From NCBI RefSeq assembly GCF_030272615.1, contig NC_081411.1, positions 42,149,140 to 42,213,139 of the forward strand: a DNA stretch of 64,000 nt, in the 5' to 3' direction. This stretch comes from Cryptomeria japonica (taxonomy: Eukaryota > Streptophyta > Pinopsida > Cupressales > Cupressaceae). Positions 11,153-23,987 of the stretch are shown piece after piece. A program made the translations under genes and the position numbers. How positions within the stretch are numbered: the stretch's first letter is position 1; each line of letters begins with the position of its first letter. The notes below the pieces were generated by a model. The model did not search any database and was not told the origin of the DNA. It was given only the letters and a program-made list of their open reading frames with translations.

Positions 11153-14100
11153 ATGAGTTTTACAACAATAAGCCCTACTTATACTGTTCCCGTTAGACGA
11201 AGCCGTAGAATTAAGTCTTTCCGAGGTTTAACTACCGAGGAGATGGAACCTAATTTGAATAATCTTTTTAACGAGGACATGGGTAATTCCTCTAATCCTC
11301 CAAATGATGAAGAAGCTCTCCATGAAGTTTCCGTTGAACAACTTTCCAAATTGGATAACCAATTTGACGATTTTCACCAATGGATGTCTCATGAGTATCC
11401 CGATAGTCAAGCTCTTCCTTTAATTGAGGGTCTAAAACGCATGCTTCAAAGTGATAAGAATGGAATTGATGTTTTGCATCGTATTGCACATATTGTGGAT
11501 TCGAATGTGATGCCTATGAAGAGTTGTGCTGAATCTTTAGGTTATACACAACCTCCTACACAAGTCAATCATTCTATTCCTTTGACAACTCCTATTGCTA
11601 GTATACCTACCTTTACATCAAACATAATGGCTACCTCTATACAAGACATTCCTCCTATGATTACCAGTCATGGGGGCAATCCCTCTTCTTCAATTAATCC
11701 CCTTCCTTCATACAATCCAACTTCTTTGTACATTCCTTCAATGAGTGTTCCTATTACATCTTCACAAATTAACATGATGCAAGGGGGCAATTCATTTAAC
11801 CATTCCATTCCTCCTTGTAGTGTTCCTCCTATCCAATCATCCCCTATGGTTGACTATCATAGGGTCCCACCACCTTACTCTTTACCCTCTTTCAATAACA
11901 TCACACCTCCATCTCAATCTAACACATCCAATATGAATTCTTCGACTGAAGCGACCATTAATAATCTTGCACAAACTGTCTCTTCTTTACAGCAACAAAT
12001 TGCCTCTATGAATCAATCTAAGTTTAGTGTGCCCACATTTGATGTTGCGAGCCCACTTTCTCTTGACATTGTTCGAGCTATCCCTCCTAAACATGTTGAA
12101 ATCCCGCATCTGGAGCTTTATAATGGTAAAGGAGATCCTCTAACACATGTTAAGACTTTTCAAATAATTTGTACTGATTTTGCTTACGACCCAAGGTTGC
12201 TTGCAAAACTATTCACCAGAACATTAAGAGACAAAGCCCTACAATGGTATTGCTCGTTGCCTTCTTATTCTATTACTTCTTTCGAACAACTTGCAAATGC
12301 TTTCATTCAACAATTTCAAAACAATATAAGTCCTAAAGTTACTTTGATTGATTTAATGCATTGTAAACAAGGTGTTAAAGAAAAAGTGACTGATTTCATT
12401 GGTAGATATAAGCATTTGTATGCTCAAATTTCTTTTCCAGTGCTTGATAATGATATTCAAAGAATCTTTATTTCTAATTTGCAAAAAGACATTCGAGACA
12501 AACTTCTGTTTTCTGAGTTTACTTCTTTCCAACAGTTGTGTGCCACTCTTCACAATTATCAACTGACTGTGAGTCAAATGGAACAATCACATCCTATGGC
12601 TCCGAGTGATAAGGGTGATAGCAGTCAACAACCATTTGGGAAGTTTAAACCGAACAGAGATTCCATCAAATTCAATGAAAACATCATCAACAACAATGTG
12701 AATGCAGCATCAGGTGTGCCTCCTATTTCTAAATTTTTCAGGAAAGAAAGAAAGTATACTCCTTTGAATGAATCATTGCATGATATTATGAATAAGTTAT
12801 TGGGACAAAATGTGCTTACTCTTCCTCCTGTGCGACAAATTGATCCTGCAAAGATTACTTCACCTTATTTTGATCACAAAGCTTTTTGTCATTTTCATCG
12901 TCAGCCTGGTCATGATACTGAAAAATGTTTTTCTTTAAAGGGGAAAATTCAAGATTTGATTGATAACAATACTATTTATGTTTCTGGAGTGAATAATAAA
13001 GGCAACACATCTGTAGCTCCTCCTAACCAAAATCTTCAGATTTTTACTGATCCATTACCTTCTCATACCTCTCATACCTCTAATGCGATTGAGGCTAATG
13101 ATTCCTCTTTCTCATCTGATGGTCTTGTGTCTATGACTCTGAATGTGATTAACTTTGTAGAGCAGCAAGAAATCCCTAAAGAACCTTCCATCACATTTGA
13201 TTCTAGTGAAACCATTAGAGCATCTGATGGTCCTTTATACATAGTTGCAAAAGTCAAAAATACACCTTGCCGTGGAGTGCTTATTGATCCTTCGTGCATG
13301 GTTAATGTTATTACTGAAGAATTTCTTTTTACTTTGCAATTGAATCAAGTGATCTATGACAAAACAGATGTGATTGTGAAACTATTTGATGCATTTTCTT
13401 CTCCTGCAATTGGTTCTATTACATTGCCTATTGAGGTCCATAACAAATCTCTTGATGTGAACTTTTCTATTATCCCTTCATCCGAACAATTTCGTGTGAA
13501 GCTTGGCCATCCTTGGCTATCTTCCATGAAAGCTATTGCTTCTCCTATTCATAAGTGTTTGAAATTTCCCCATAATGGTGAAGTTGTTACTGTCAATCAT
13601 AGTCTCTTTAAACCAGCTGAAAGAACCTCTAGTGTTCCTATTGATTACTTTTGGCCTAAACAATTCCAATTTCTTCCTCCGTGAAGTGATCATCTTTTTA
13701 AATCTTATCAAAAGTGGAAAACAGATATGATCCTATCTCTAAGTGAACCTAGAACACCTAAACTTGACATTCCTATCATTCTTGAGAAGGAAATTCTTCC
13801 TTTGAAAGACAAAACTAATGTCTTTCCCCAAGAAGATGCCCAACCCATCCCCATGGATGTAACTATGTCTATGCCTAATAAATCTTCTAAGAGTAGATCT
13901 ATACCTCCTCATCATGATGGACTTGGTCTTCTCCCTAAACCAAAAATTCCTCCTTTATATAGAGCGGTTCCTCCTCCTTCCTTTTATAGAGAGAAGAGAC
14001 CTTCTTCTTCTCCTATTATCCAGCCTAAGAGACCACAACCTAAACATCCAAGTGATAAGGATGAGAAAATTCCTCCTCCTCTATCTTCTACACTTCCTAC

Positions 14101-14605
14101 TAAGACTAGACGTAATCGTTCTGCACGGGAACGTCAATGAAAGCGTCGTCTTAGGGCTCAAGCAGCTGCTTCTCAAACTTTGCAATCTCCAAAAACACCT
14201 TCAACAAGCATTATTCCATTTTCTCCTCAGTCGGATATTGAGCCTAAATCTCCTAAACATAAGATGCATGATGGTCTTGATCCTGTGCGAGTTAAAGATC
14301 CTATTTTTATAAATCTTGATGATGATATAGATGAAAATGTTATGCATGATGAAAATGTTACTCCTCTTGCTTCTGACAGTGAATATGAACTTGTTGATGT
14401 TGATAACCATTTATCTAATGAATTTTCTAAAGCACTTATCCTAGCTCCTAGACAAGAACAACGTGGCTTGGAACATGAACATAGCCCTTGTTTGGATCTT
14501 GTGATAGCTCCATCTGCTGTGTTGGATGTTCCTCCTCTAGCGTGTTCCCTTCCTTCCCGAAACATTGATCAGCAAGATCGGGGGGTAGATGACGTGCTAG
14601 ACTAG
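11153..14605 (+). pseudogene. Gag-protease-like polyprotein with two in-frame TGA codons
   Basis: The frame opens at ATG 11153 and is open for 843 codons to TGA 13682-13684. The same frame continues through a second TGA (14138-14140) to 14605, about 1,150 codons in total. Residues about 316-426 form a Retrotrans_gag-type domain (from LYNGKGDPLTHVKTF through LRDKALQWYCSLP to FIQQFQNN). A C-x2-H-x4-H-x4-C motif (CHFHRQPGHDTEKC) lies near residue 577, after the KYTPLNESL box also seen at 51100 in the other gypsy element. Near residue 710 a retroviral-type aspartic protease core is recognisable, but the catalytic loop reads LIDPSCMVN, without the usual glycine. The tail after the first TGA is proline/lysine-rich. 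Both TGAs could be decayed CGA codons. No pol follows. Confidence 0.9.
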
Positions 14606-15332
14606 TTACATTAGCATGGCAGATTCTCTCCCCCTCTCTTTTGTTACTTCTTCTATATGTTATTCTCATTCTTCTATTTGTCGTCCTTAGTGTTGTCTAC
14701 TTGAGGACGATGCAAAGCATTGAGATCTCTTTGGTCTCTCTCATGTTGACTCAAAAGACACATGTGTTCCCTTCTTCTAGGTGACCTTCCTTGATTGGGG
14801 AATGAAGAACAATTATGCATACATACATATGATATATACATGACTTATCATACAGCATACTGACCCCGAGGAAAGCGAAGTCACCTCGTGCTTTGTGTTT
14901 GTGTTCATTATCCTTGGGTTTATCTCACACTTGGGGGCTAAATCCTTGTGGTAACGTGCTCCTTTCCTTTCTCATTTTCTATGTGTATCACTACGTTAAA
15001 ACAATCACCCCCATTGAGGTGTGTGCGATCGCTTTAACGTAGGGGGGCATACACCCTGTCTATCCTTTCAAAGATACTTGAAAATTTCTTGGCAAACTTA
15101 GCTTTGTCTTGAAAATTTTTGGTATTTCTTTTTGCATGACTCATAGTGAGGGAACCTTACTACTGACAGTCATGGTTCTCCCTCGTGATCTTCCCTTTTA
15201 CTTTGTCAATCGAAGTCGTAAGATCCTTAGTCCACTGGGGGCTTGGTGTGTCTTGCCTCCTTGACGTGGTGAAAGTCTTTCAATGTTGTTTCCTTGTACT
15301 TTATCGGAAGTATGAGCATACATACTCCCGCT
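14606..15332 (+). other. 3' untranslated interior of the gag-only element
   Basis: About 730 bp between the end of the gag frame and the polypurine tract. There is no open frame of note and no pol motif. It is the only space where a pol could have been, so its short length shows that pol is absent and not just mutated. Confidence 0.75.
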
Positions 15333-15347
15333 AAAGTGGGGGCTAAA
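15333..15347 (+). other. Polypurine tract of the gag-only element
   Basis: AAAGTGGGGGCTAAA directly before the TG start of the 3' LTR. The form is typical of plant gypsy elements and fixes the + orientation. Confidence 0.85.
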
Positions 15348-16424
15348 TGTAGCGTTCTAAAATTGCGACACTTGCAATTTTGACTGCATTTTGGTCTTCA
15401 CGATGGCGACGCAACACGCAACTTGAATGGAGACCCCAAAACTTGCTCACGACACTGAAAACTGCATTTTTTATGCACCCTGGCCTGAACCTCCTTTGCA
15501 CCCCGCTGTCCCGGAGGTGGGACCAGAGCGCCCAGCGCCCTGGTCCCTCAGGACCAGGGCGCCCAGCGCCCTGGTCCCTGGGTCCTATTTTGGGCCCGGT
15601 CTCCTAAGTGGTATCGGGTCTTTTTGATTGCAATTTGGAAATATACTTCCCTGGTCGGCCTAAGGTCGGGAAAATCAGTCTATCAGCCCTAATTGACAAG
15701 TATATAAACTACATTTTCCTCTCTCATTCGATATGATGGAAAAGGCGTGGAAACTATACTCAAGCATTCAAGCATTCAAGCAATTGATCATTTCAAGTCT
15801 CCATTCAAGGCTAAGTGTTGCATTCAAGTCAAGGATTCAACCATTGAAGAGGAGATCACTTATTACATGCTACATACTACAACATACAACATCTAAACCT
15901 TCGCACATAAGGATACAAACATCCTTAGAACAAGGTTGCAGGTACGCGGCTGAGATTGAAGATCTGGAATCCTTGTGCAGAGACGAACCGATCCCCCTTC
16001 ATTTCGCGGATTTTTCGGAGGACTGTGGCGCCGGGCGCCATCGTCCCGACAACTTTTGCTCAAATTTGCAGGACAGCGCTGTATCGACATTTTACTGCTA
16101 ATTCCAGGTCCGCAGCTTCATCCTATAACCTAAACTCAGTTTATAAGCGAATCTTTATGACTTTCTATGCATTCTTAGCTTAATTTCCTTAATCAACATT
16201 CTTTACAAAAGAGGGTAGCTTTGCTTTCCAAACCCTTGAAATTCATCTAGCATCCAATCTTACCTTGTGTGGGATTGGATCTTATGAGTTTCAACCCCTC
16301 TTTTGAATGTAAAGTCTTCCCCCTAAGTGAAAACCCATCGAATCCTAGCGAACCTCCCTTCTCTCTCCTCAGAGTTGGAAGAGGGGAGACCAACTGGGGT
16401 TCGACAACGATTTTCCGCTTTACA
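15348..16424 (+). repeat. 3' LTR of the gag-only element (1,077 bp)
   Basis: Pairs with 8864-9971, with the same TG/CA ends, TATA box (15701-15708) and GC repeat, but with two 31-bp units where the 5' LTR has three. It is followed by ATGAT (16425-16429), the second copy of the target duplication. Confidence 0.94.
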
Positions 16425-16429
16425 ATGAT

Positions 16430-17423
16430 CAAAGGTAAGCGAGGAGCTATCAACAAAATAATACAAATTAATGCATGCACATCAAACAAGCTTTTCATTC
16501 GCGCTTCCCAAACACATTAGGGTAATTACATATACCCAAAAGCAAGTTCAATGGAGCATTTGCTGAAATAGATCCTCAATCAAACTGGTTTAATGAAACA
16601 CATAAAACAATCTTTCGAGGAACACATTAATACACTCTCAAAGCTACAATAACATGCTCCCTTCAATACTTCTTCTACAAACCAATCAGTTTCACATAAT
16701 TCAACTATTCGCATATGAATGCATATTACTTAAGATAGAATTTAATTAAATTACTCCTACATTACACATGGCAAATTCTTTAAATGTACACATACAATTT
16801 TCTCCCAATAACCAATATGAATTTTCAACCCGAAGCCCTTTTATAACCTAGAAACACATAAGCATCATGAGGCTCAAACAAGGGTTCAAGAAGTCACAAC
16901 CTTTCTCTTGCAAATATAGAAAACTCAAATCAGAGATAATTACACATATCCTAATCATTTTAATTTCTAGAGAGAGAGAGAGGAATGGTGATAATCATTC
17001 AATTTGCTACAAATAAGCATTCAATATCTACCATACTAGTCCTTCAAGTGGACAACTCAAAGCTAGATCACAATCTTAAACAAGCACATTTTGCACTTTC
17101 AGATTCTAGACAAGTACTAACCAACCCAAATGGGTTAGTCAAAAGAGTACAACACTCAATAAGGAAGGTACATACAACTCTCTTTTAGAATATGAGTAAT
17201 CGTAGACCAAGACATCAATAAGCACATAAAGCACATATAATCACTCAAAAACACCAACATCAAGGAGGTGAAAACAAGGCGTGAATACACACATTACACA
17301 CAAGTTAACGTCTGCTCAATCACTTACATACAAAGAGGAGGACAAGCATGCACATAAGGTCGATACACCTCACACCAACTAAGGGCACACGTGAAACCAG
17401 AGATCCCAGTGTTTGCAACTTGG
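16430..17423 (-). other. Non-coding interior of the LARD-like element, 5' part
   Basis: About 1 kb between the nested element and the primer-binding site. On the element's own strand this is the leader region. No frame above 70 codons looks real, and there is a short GA-repeat near 16971-16983. Nothing else recognised. Confidence 0.7.
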
Positions 17424-17435
17424 GCTCTGATACCA
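17424..17435 (-). other. Primer-binding site of the LARD-like element
   Basis: On the - strand it reads TGGTATCAGAGC, two bases from the LTR end. This is the well-known plant primer site complementary to the 3' end of initiator methionine tRNA. It establishes that the right-hand LTR is the 5' LTR and that the element points left. Confidence 0.92.
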
Positions 17436-17437
17436 AA

Positions 17438-20400
17438 TGTAATGCCCCGCCAGGAAACCCCAAAGGGATTAAGCTATAACACAAGAATAGAATGCAATAA
17501 TTTTTTTTTAAAAGTTAAACACAACACAATGATACAATGACATATCAAATTTCAAATTACACAGCGGAAGACAACAACTAACACCTTAAGAGTTTCCCAA
17601 TTAGATTACTTAAATTTCACAATTCACTTAACTCACACAATTAATCCAATAAGCTAATTATCTTAATAACGAGATAATTCTTACACAAGGATAATTTCTT
17701 TCAAAAGATGGAAATATAAATCACAAGCCAAGTTTCATCCATTAAGATCTATTCATAATCTACATTCAAGCTTTTCATTAAAATATAAGCCATACATCTA
17801 ATATTCTAACACACTAGAATTTCATCATAAACATATGAGATCTTTTCATGCATACTTAATTTCCTTAACAACAACTGAATATATTCCATTATCATAAGCT
17901 ACATTATTACTTATTCCAATTTACTGCATTCAAGAGAGAACTGCGAACATGCATTTAAAATTAATCATCATCTAAACCACTTATACATTCTATCAAAATG
18001 TCATTCATGCATGCTAACACTAAACATGAAACATAAGAGAATAAGAATCACACAGCACCAAGATGATCTCGGAGTTCACCCCTAAAGGGCTACATCTTCG
18101 GGTCTGCTCAACTGCAAGACCCCTCTGATAATTAATAAAGTTAAGAATACATGAGGTTCTCATAATTTACAATCATGCCATCAAGGCAAAACATAAACAA
18201 TATACAAGCGATCGCATCGATCAATAAATACATAAACGATCCTTGAAAAGGAAAGGATCCAGCTGAACAACAATCGAAGCTAATACCAAGGTCCATTTGG
18301 ACATCCACAAAACTGAGTTATCACCACCCAAGGTCTAACATGAAACCCGATACTCACAAGGGCATAGACAATAGGACGACCCACAAACGTGCTCCTAACA
18401 GGACAATATGACAACACACTAGCAAACGTAGGGACAAGTGTCATCACACAACCTGGTATGGTTACCATGGCAGGTCTTCATAGGTCCTGACCCCATACAC
18501 TGGGTTACCCTGGCAACCTAATCTGAACCTCCAGCCCATCCAAGCCTTATGTGGACCCACACATCCTCTCGTGAAGATGAGGATGATGGTTTTCCATTTC
18601 AGGCCTTCTCACAACATGTTGAGTCTGTGTTAGCACTCGTCCCATGTGTGAGGCACAATTATCTTACTTAGAGATTAACATTCTAATCTACTATTAGGTT
18701 ATCACTTATTAGACTCACTTTCGATGGGTTACCCAGCAGCCACTTTGGGTGTGGCCCCCAATTGAAAGCCACTTTCCCATACGACACTAGACTATACTCA
18801 AATGAACTCAAACCAAGACATACACATGGTCAAACGAACAGAGTTCAAAATGGAGAAATCCACCATTTGCTCAAACACGACTTCAAGAGATACACTTACT
18901 GACGGTACTCTAACCAGAGACCTGACAAACTATGGTCAACCACGAATCAACATTCGACACCCACATAAAGGATATGACCAACTACGACACCACCACAATA
19001 CAACAGTCAACTCGGGACAAAGGACTGAAATAGGTACCCAAATCAACCATACGACCAGGTCCAATCAAACAAAGCACGACTTGTCATTACTTAAGCAAAA
19101 GTAAATACAGAAATTAAACCCGCAAAGGCAATAACTGGAAAAGACAATATTTTCCCATATTGATTTGAACATTAATAGTCAATCAAGTTTTCTAATGATC
19201 TAAGTTTTTGAATTGCATTGACAGAAAAATCACCATTACCAGGTGAGTACAATACCACAATTCCAATGGTCCATTCGCCTATGTCTCAAAACAGCGGAAG
19301 ATTATAACTATACCATTTATTTTACAAATTGAAAATACTATTAAATCATCAACATTCCAAACAATACATTATTAATTTCCAATAGTATATCGTTTAAATG
19401 ATCCAAATATCCATTGATAAAATATTTCATTTACCTCTCAATTACTCAAACGATATGTTCTTGAATAAAATATTATTTAAAAATAATCAATTAATAAATA
19501 TATTTTATTTCAACAATTTCCCAATAAAATAACATTCTATTTTTATTTTTTTTAAACAGTACTTCCTCAATTAGACAAATACCCAAATTAACTCTTAATT
19601 AAGGTATATATTTATTAATCCAAGATTAATAAAATATAACCAATTAATATTTAATTGCGAAATTAGCAATTCTAGAATTTAATTAGAAAAAATGCGTTAA
19701 TCATAAAATAAAATTTGAATATTAATTAACGTATATATTCCATTATACATTTAATTAATATCAAATTAATCATGAATTATAATTTATGCCACATTAGTCA
19801 TAATTAAAAACTTAATTAAAAATTAACATTAAATAATATTAAAATGTTATATAATTTTTTTGATTAAAAAAAATACTTAAAAAAAAATGCATTTTATAAA
19901 AACTAAAAAAAAGCATTTATATGGGGGAGGGTACCCACGTGGACCCCCACGTGGGCCCCCTCCTTGGGATCTCACGCTTCCCCTTGGGGAAGCGCTGCTT
20001 CCCAATGGGAGCACGCAGCCCCCATGGGAAGCGCTGCTACCCAAAGGGACACAACACCCCTCCACGTCGATGGGGTTAAAACATTTCTTTTTATATATAT
20101 TTTTTAAAAAAAAATTTGTTGTTAATAAAAAAGAAACTTCACACACAGCAAAATAATCCCACAGTCTCATGGAGACTTTAAATATAATTTTTTTTTTTAA
20201 TTTTATTTCCAAAAAACATGGGTTTCTAATATTTTCAAATACCCAGATTTAGGAAAGGAAAAAAAACTCTCCAAAACAACACCAAATTAGCAAAACAATA
20301 AGGATTAACATCCTTTATCAAAACCCAGGTAGATTATCTGATTTAAAGTTTGAATTTGAAAGCATAAATTTGGAATTTAAACCAATTTCCATTGCAAACA

Positions 20401-21648
20401 ACCAATCTCACTTTTTTTTTATTTTTGACTTTGAAACAAGAGCAACCAAAACTAAACTTGAGATGGAAACAAACAAGAAAGGTTTGAATTGGAAATAAAA
20501 TTTACAACTGTTCCATTTTTCCCAAATAGTTGAGATTATTCCAATTTTTCCCAAACAGTTTTCTTCAAAATCAAAAACAATTTTTGATAAACAAAGGGAC
20601 CAAAAACATAAATCAGAATCTTACCTCGTATAGCAATCCTGGAAAAGATTTAGAGAGGAGCCCAACCTGCAGGCTTAAGAAATTTCTCCTCCTTCCAAAA
20701 CCCCCAAATTTTCCTCCAAAATATTTTCCAAAAATATTTTTCCCCAAAAAATTTCAATCCCCAATATTTTTCTAAAGTCTAGGTTATATGGAGAAGTTTG
20801 ACCAAAATTTTCATTTTTGAAATTAAAATATTTTATTTAAAAATAAATCCCAAAAATAATTCTTTTAAACTATATCAATAATTTAACTTGCTTTTCCCAT
20901 TTAAAATTGATTTTCTCACTCAACTGAAATTTAACCTTTCTATTTCAAAAAGCTAACAAGATTAAATTAATTTATATTTCAATTAAATTTAAATCTTTCT
21001 TTTCATAAGCATAAACATAATAAATTTAACATTAAAATTAACCATTCAATTGAACTTGCTCCTAAACTGAATCAAGCAATTCAAATAACGATTAATCACA
21101 TAAAAAAAAGAGCCTATTTGATTGAGTCCCCAAATAAACTAATGCATAAACACACATTAAATCAATTAAAGATTAATGATCAATCACTCGATTTAACCAC
21201 ACACACAAGCACACAAACCAAGAAAGTCAATCAAACAGACGAACCACAAACCCAACCAAAAGGAAATACCGACGACGACTAACAACGCTCACTTGAGCCT
21301 GACTATGGTCAAACGAGAAACACCGGACCACCTAATCCAACTCTAAGGATTAAAAAGGTACACTCAAACCTGCAAATTCAGGCGAAGACGAACCTCGCAT
21401 CCATGCGGCATTGTACCTGAAATCTCCTACAACCAAGAGTCATACATGCATACATATATAAACTTAATGAAAGCGTTAGCTCGAGATCATAACATGAAAT
21501 AGGAGAATTAATAACTTGCATACAAACTGGTATGAAAACCACATCGACAGCTATGCATTAAATCAAACATCTGACTATAACATTATATTATGATAAACTA
21601 ACCAAGATTAAATCAGGATTAGAAATTGATTAGGGTAGGGGTACTACA
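17438..21648 (-). repeat. 5' LTR of the LARD-like element (4,211 bp)
   Basis: Pairs with 1987-6233. It has one copy of the 55-bp unit that is doubled in the other LTR (about 18115). Its GC-rich block (19921-20075) is shorter by about one repeat unit than the block at 4440-4650. It keeps a segment at 19122-19214 that the left LTR has lost. It ends at 21648 and is followed by TGGAT (21649-21653). Confidence 0.93.
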
Positions 21649-22106
21649 TGGATTCGGACTGGGCAGGTGATATTGATAGCAGAATATCCGCCAATGCTTA
21701 TGTGTTTACTTTATTTGGTGGTGCAATTAGCTGGATGAGTAAGCAAAAAAATTTGGTTGCTCTATCCACTACTGAAGTAAAGTATATGGCAGCTACCCAT
21801 GCTTGTAAAGAGTCCATTTGGCTTAAGAGACTATGTTCAGACATTGGAATAAAACAAGGAATCATGAAAGTATATTGTTATAGCCAGAGTGTGATCTGCC
21901 TAGCTAAGAACCCAACTTTTCATGCCTGGACCAAGCACATAGATGTTGATTATCATTTTGTCAGAGATATGGTCGAAGATGAGTGGGTGAAGCTAGTTAA
22001 GGTAGAAACTTTGATGAATGTTGTAGATTCTTTAACTAAGGTTGTGAGCACAGAGAAGTTCAGATGGTGTTCGGAGTCTATGGGCCTCATGGTCCCTAGA
22101 AATTGA
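21649..22106 (+). pseudogene. Ty1/copia pol, RNase H C-terminal part
   Basis: Last piece of the split copia polyprotein, open to TGA/TGA-like stop at 22106. It starts at SDWAGD and runs through the RNase H blocks SWMSKQKNLVALSTTEVKYMA, LAKNPTFHAWTKHIDV and YHFVRDMVE to a normal C-terminus (MGLMVPRN). One catalytic position is lost: the block normally read as C-D-N-Q-S has YSQS here (near 21885), so the aspartate is tyrosine. The stop is followed within about 60 bp by the element's polypurine tract and 3' LTR, as expected. Confidence 0.95.
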
Positions 22107-22150
22107 TTCATTGTGTTGATACTCCCTTTGCTCTTGCAAGGTGTTCAACA

Positions 22151-23036
22151 AGTGGAAGATTTATTGGGAAAATAGTATTTCAACCTTGCATTTACATGAG
22201 GTTACTATTTATAGTAAGTTTTCATTTGAGTACAAAATGGTGTGAATTTCTCTTTGAAGCTTTTGGTTGGCTAGATAAGCATTCTGGTAAAGTTACATCA
22301 TAAGATCACAACTAGTTTTGAAGATATTTAATTTTTCAATTTGTAGGGGTTCAATGAAAGGTTTAAATTTAATTTTGAGGAATTTAGAGGCTCTAAAAAC
22401 CCCTCAAAAGTGGGTATAAATGGTGTAGCATTTTAGGTAGTAAAAGAGAACTTTGTGAGCTTTTCGACGCTTCAAATGGTTTGTCAATCGGACACATGGT
22501 TCTCAAGTTATGGCCTCTGGAAGTTTGTACTCCTGAAATAGGAAATATAAAATACATCAGACACATAAATGAGCTATAAAAAGGGAGTGACACATCATAG
22601 GGAATCGAGAAGGGAGATGAGGTTGGCTACACCTTATTGGGTATTTTTAGACCGTGGTTTTGTAATATTATTTGACAGTTTCTTGTATTGTATCTCCTAT
22701 ATATGAGGTGCGTGAGATAGAGGTTGTGTGTAAGAGTCTTATAGCTATTGAGTTACCTTTGAATCTCTGATTAGTGGTACTCCTATGAAGAACTTTGTCT
22801 GCAAGTATATTGTAATCTATTTTGATTGTTGAATAATATATTGGGCGGCTTTTGGAGTGTGCGGTTTTTCTCCCGAAAGGGTTTTCCCCACGTAAATCAC
22901 TATGTTATGGTTTGAATGTTATTATATCTATTTATGTTTTATGTAACTGTTGTGATGATCTGTAAAAGTTTTCGCATTACCCTCCTCTCAAAGTTAGTGT
23001 AGGAAGTTGTTCTGGTAATTAAATTCCTTACAAAAC
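22151..23036 (+). repeat. Polypurine tract and 3' LTR of the copia element
   Basis: AGTGGAAGAT at 22151-22160 is the decayed polypurine tract common before copia LTRs. The LTR then begins with TATTGGG where TGTTGGG would be expected (from 22162). The right end is not certain; CTTACAAAACA near 23029-23037 is the most likely border. The 5' LTR lies outside the window, so neither the ends nor the age can be checked here. There is no gene in it. Confidence 0.65.
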
Positions 23037-23987
23037 AAGGGTGGGTGAGGTTAGGTAGGAGAAATAATAAAATATTCCACAAGAGGTGGTTCACCCATCG
23101 AAGGTGGAATGTAACGACGAGATAAGATCATAAAAAATGGAATTTTTCCTACAAGACACTTTCCTATGTGCACACTTCCCTAAGTGTCTCATATGCAAAC
23201 TACTATGAAATGCATTACCCTAAGTCAACTTCAGTAAAGTCTAATTATGAGATATAATTTACACCAATACCCCCCCTTACATGAAACTTAGGGGAATGTA
23301 GACTCAAGATAACAGTGCAAGATGGGTCTTGGCTATGAGGTCATGTTAAGTACCCATGCATAATTGCAAATGTGGTCAAAGAAATAGAATCTCTCACAAA
23401 CAGATAAAGGGAGAAAACCATATGGGAAAAAACTCCCCGCCAAATGAGAGATGAAAATACAAAAGAACTCTCAAAGAAGAATGAGAAGGACAAAACCCCA
23501 TGTGAGGAAAAAGTCCCCTCCATAAGAGACAAGAAGAGAGACCAAGTAGCCCCCTCTCAATGTAGAATGTGCATCAATAGTAGATTTGATATCAATAGGA
23601 GGAGATTAAATGCAAGGTTCAAGAATGGGGTTCTATGTGGTGCATTTATGATGTATGACGTGATGCAATGCTTATGAGATGCAGAGATATTTTTTGTTTT
23701 TATGTTTATGTCATGGATTATGATGATGCAATATTTCTATTTATGCAAATACAAATGTTGTACACTATGATGATATATGATTGATGTAATATAATAATGA
23801 TACTTATATGATGTGCTAACAAGTGGTGCATGCAGGATGTGATGTTATATGTACATGCTCAAGATATGATTATATGCAAACTAATGTATGAATATGTAGT
23901 ATGGATGCAAATATTATTTTTTATGTATATAATATGCATGATGTGAACTAACATGTAATGATGCAAATGGATAATGTATGCTCAGAT
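23037..23987. other. Repeat remnant with ATG/TATG-rich tract
   Basis: No credible gene. Two diverged copies of a short unit (about 23419-23450 and 23498-23530, sharing the CCAT..G..GAAAAA..TCCCC pattern) are visible. From about 23640 the sequence is a low-complexity ATG/TATG-rich tract that matches 47210-47520 by eye, including the phrase ATGTGCTAAC followed by TGCAGGATGTGATG. It is probably a fragment of the same gypsy family's interior. Confidence 0.5.

Larger units (their letters stand above)
8864..16424 (+). mobile_element. Gag-only Ty3/gypsy-type LTR element (TR-GAG class), nested
   Basis: Complete 7.56-kb element on the + strand inside the LARD-like element. Its LTRs are 8864-9971 and 15348-16424, flanked by the 5-bp duplication ATGAT (8859-8863 and 16425-16429). 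It has a primer site just after the left LTR, a polypurine tract (AAAGTGGGGGCTAAA) just before the right LTR, and one long gag-type frame (11153-14605). RT, RNase H and integrase are absent, which puts it in the class of gag-only terminal-repeat elements that depend on another element's pol. The LTRs differ by roughly 17-18 substitutions by eye, mostly transitions, plus one 31-bp repeat unit, so it is clearly younger than its host. Confidence 0.95.
1987..21648 (-). mobile_element. LARD-like large LTR retrotransposon derivative, 19.7 kb with nested insert
   Basis: Complete non-autonomous LTR element on the - strand. The two LTRs are 1987-6233 and 17438-21648, each TG...CA on either strand, and the element is flanked by the TGGAT target duplication. 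Orientation comes from the primer-binding site (17424-17435, reading TGGTATCAGAGC on -) beside the right LTR and the polypurine tract (6234-6247) beside the left LTR. Without the nested gag element (8864-16424 plus one 5-bp duplication) the interior is about 3.6 kb, and I see no gag, protease, RT or integrase in it. Long LTRs around a non-coding interior of about 3.5 kb match the LARD class described from grasses. Mobilisation in trans by an autonomous partner is inference. The LTRs differ by many substitutions and several indels, so the insertion is older than its nested guest. Confidence 0.93.

Noticed and set aside
21649-22106. Independent host gene with an RNase H domain
   Set aside because: Its first residues complete the copia motif broken at 1986, with the TGGAT duplication between them, so it is the end of the same copia element.
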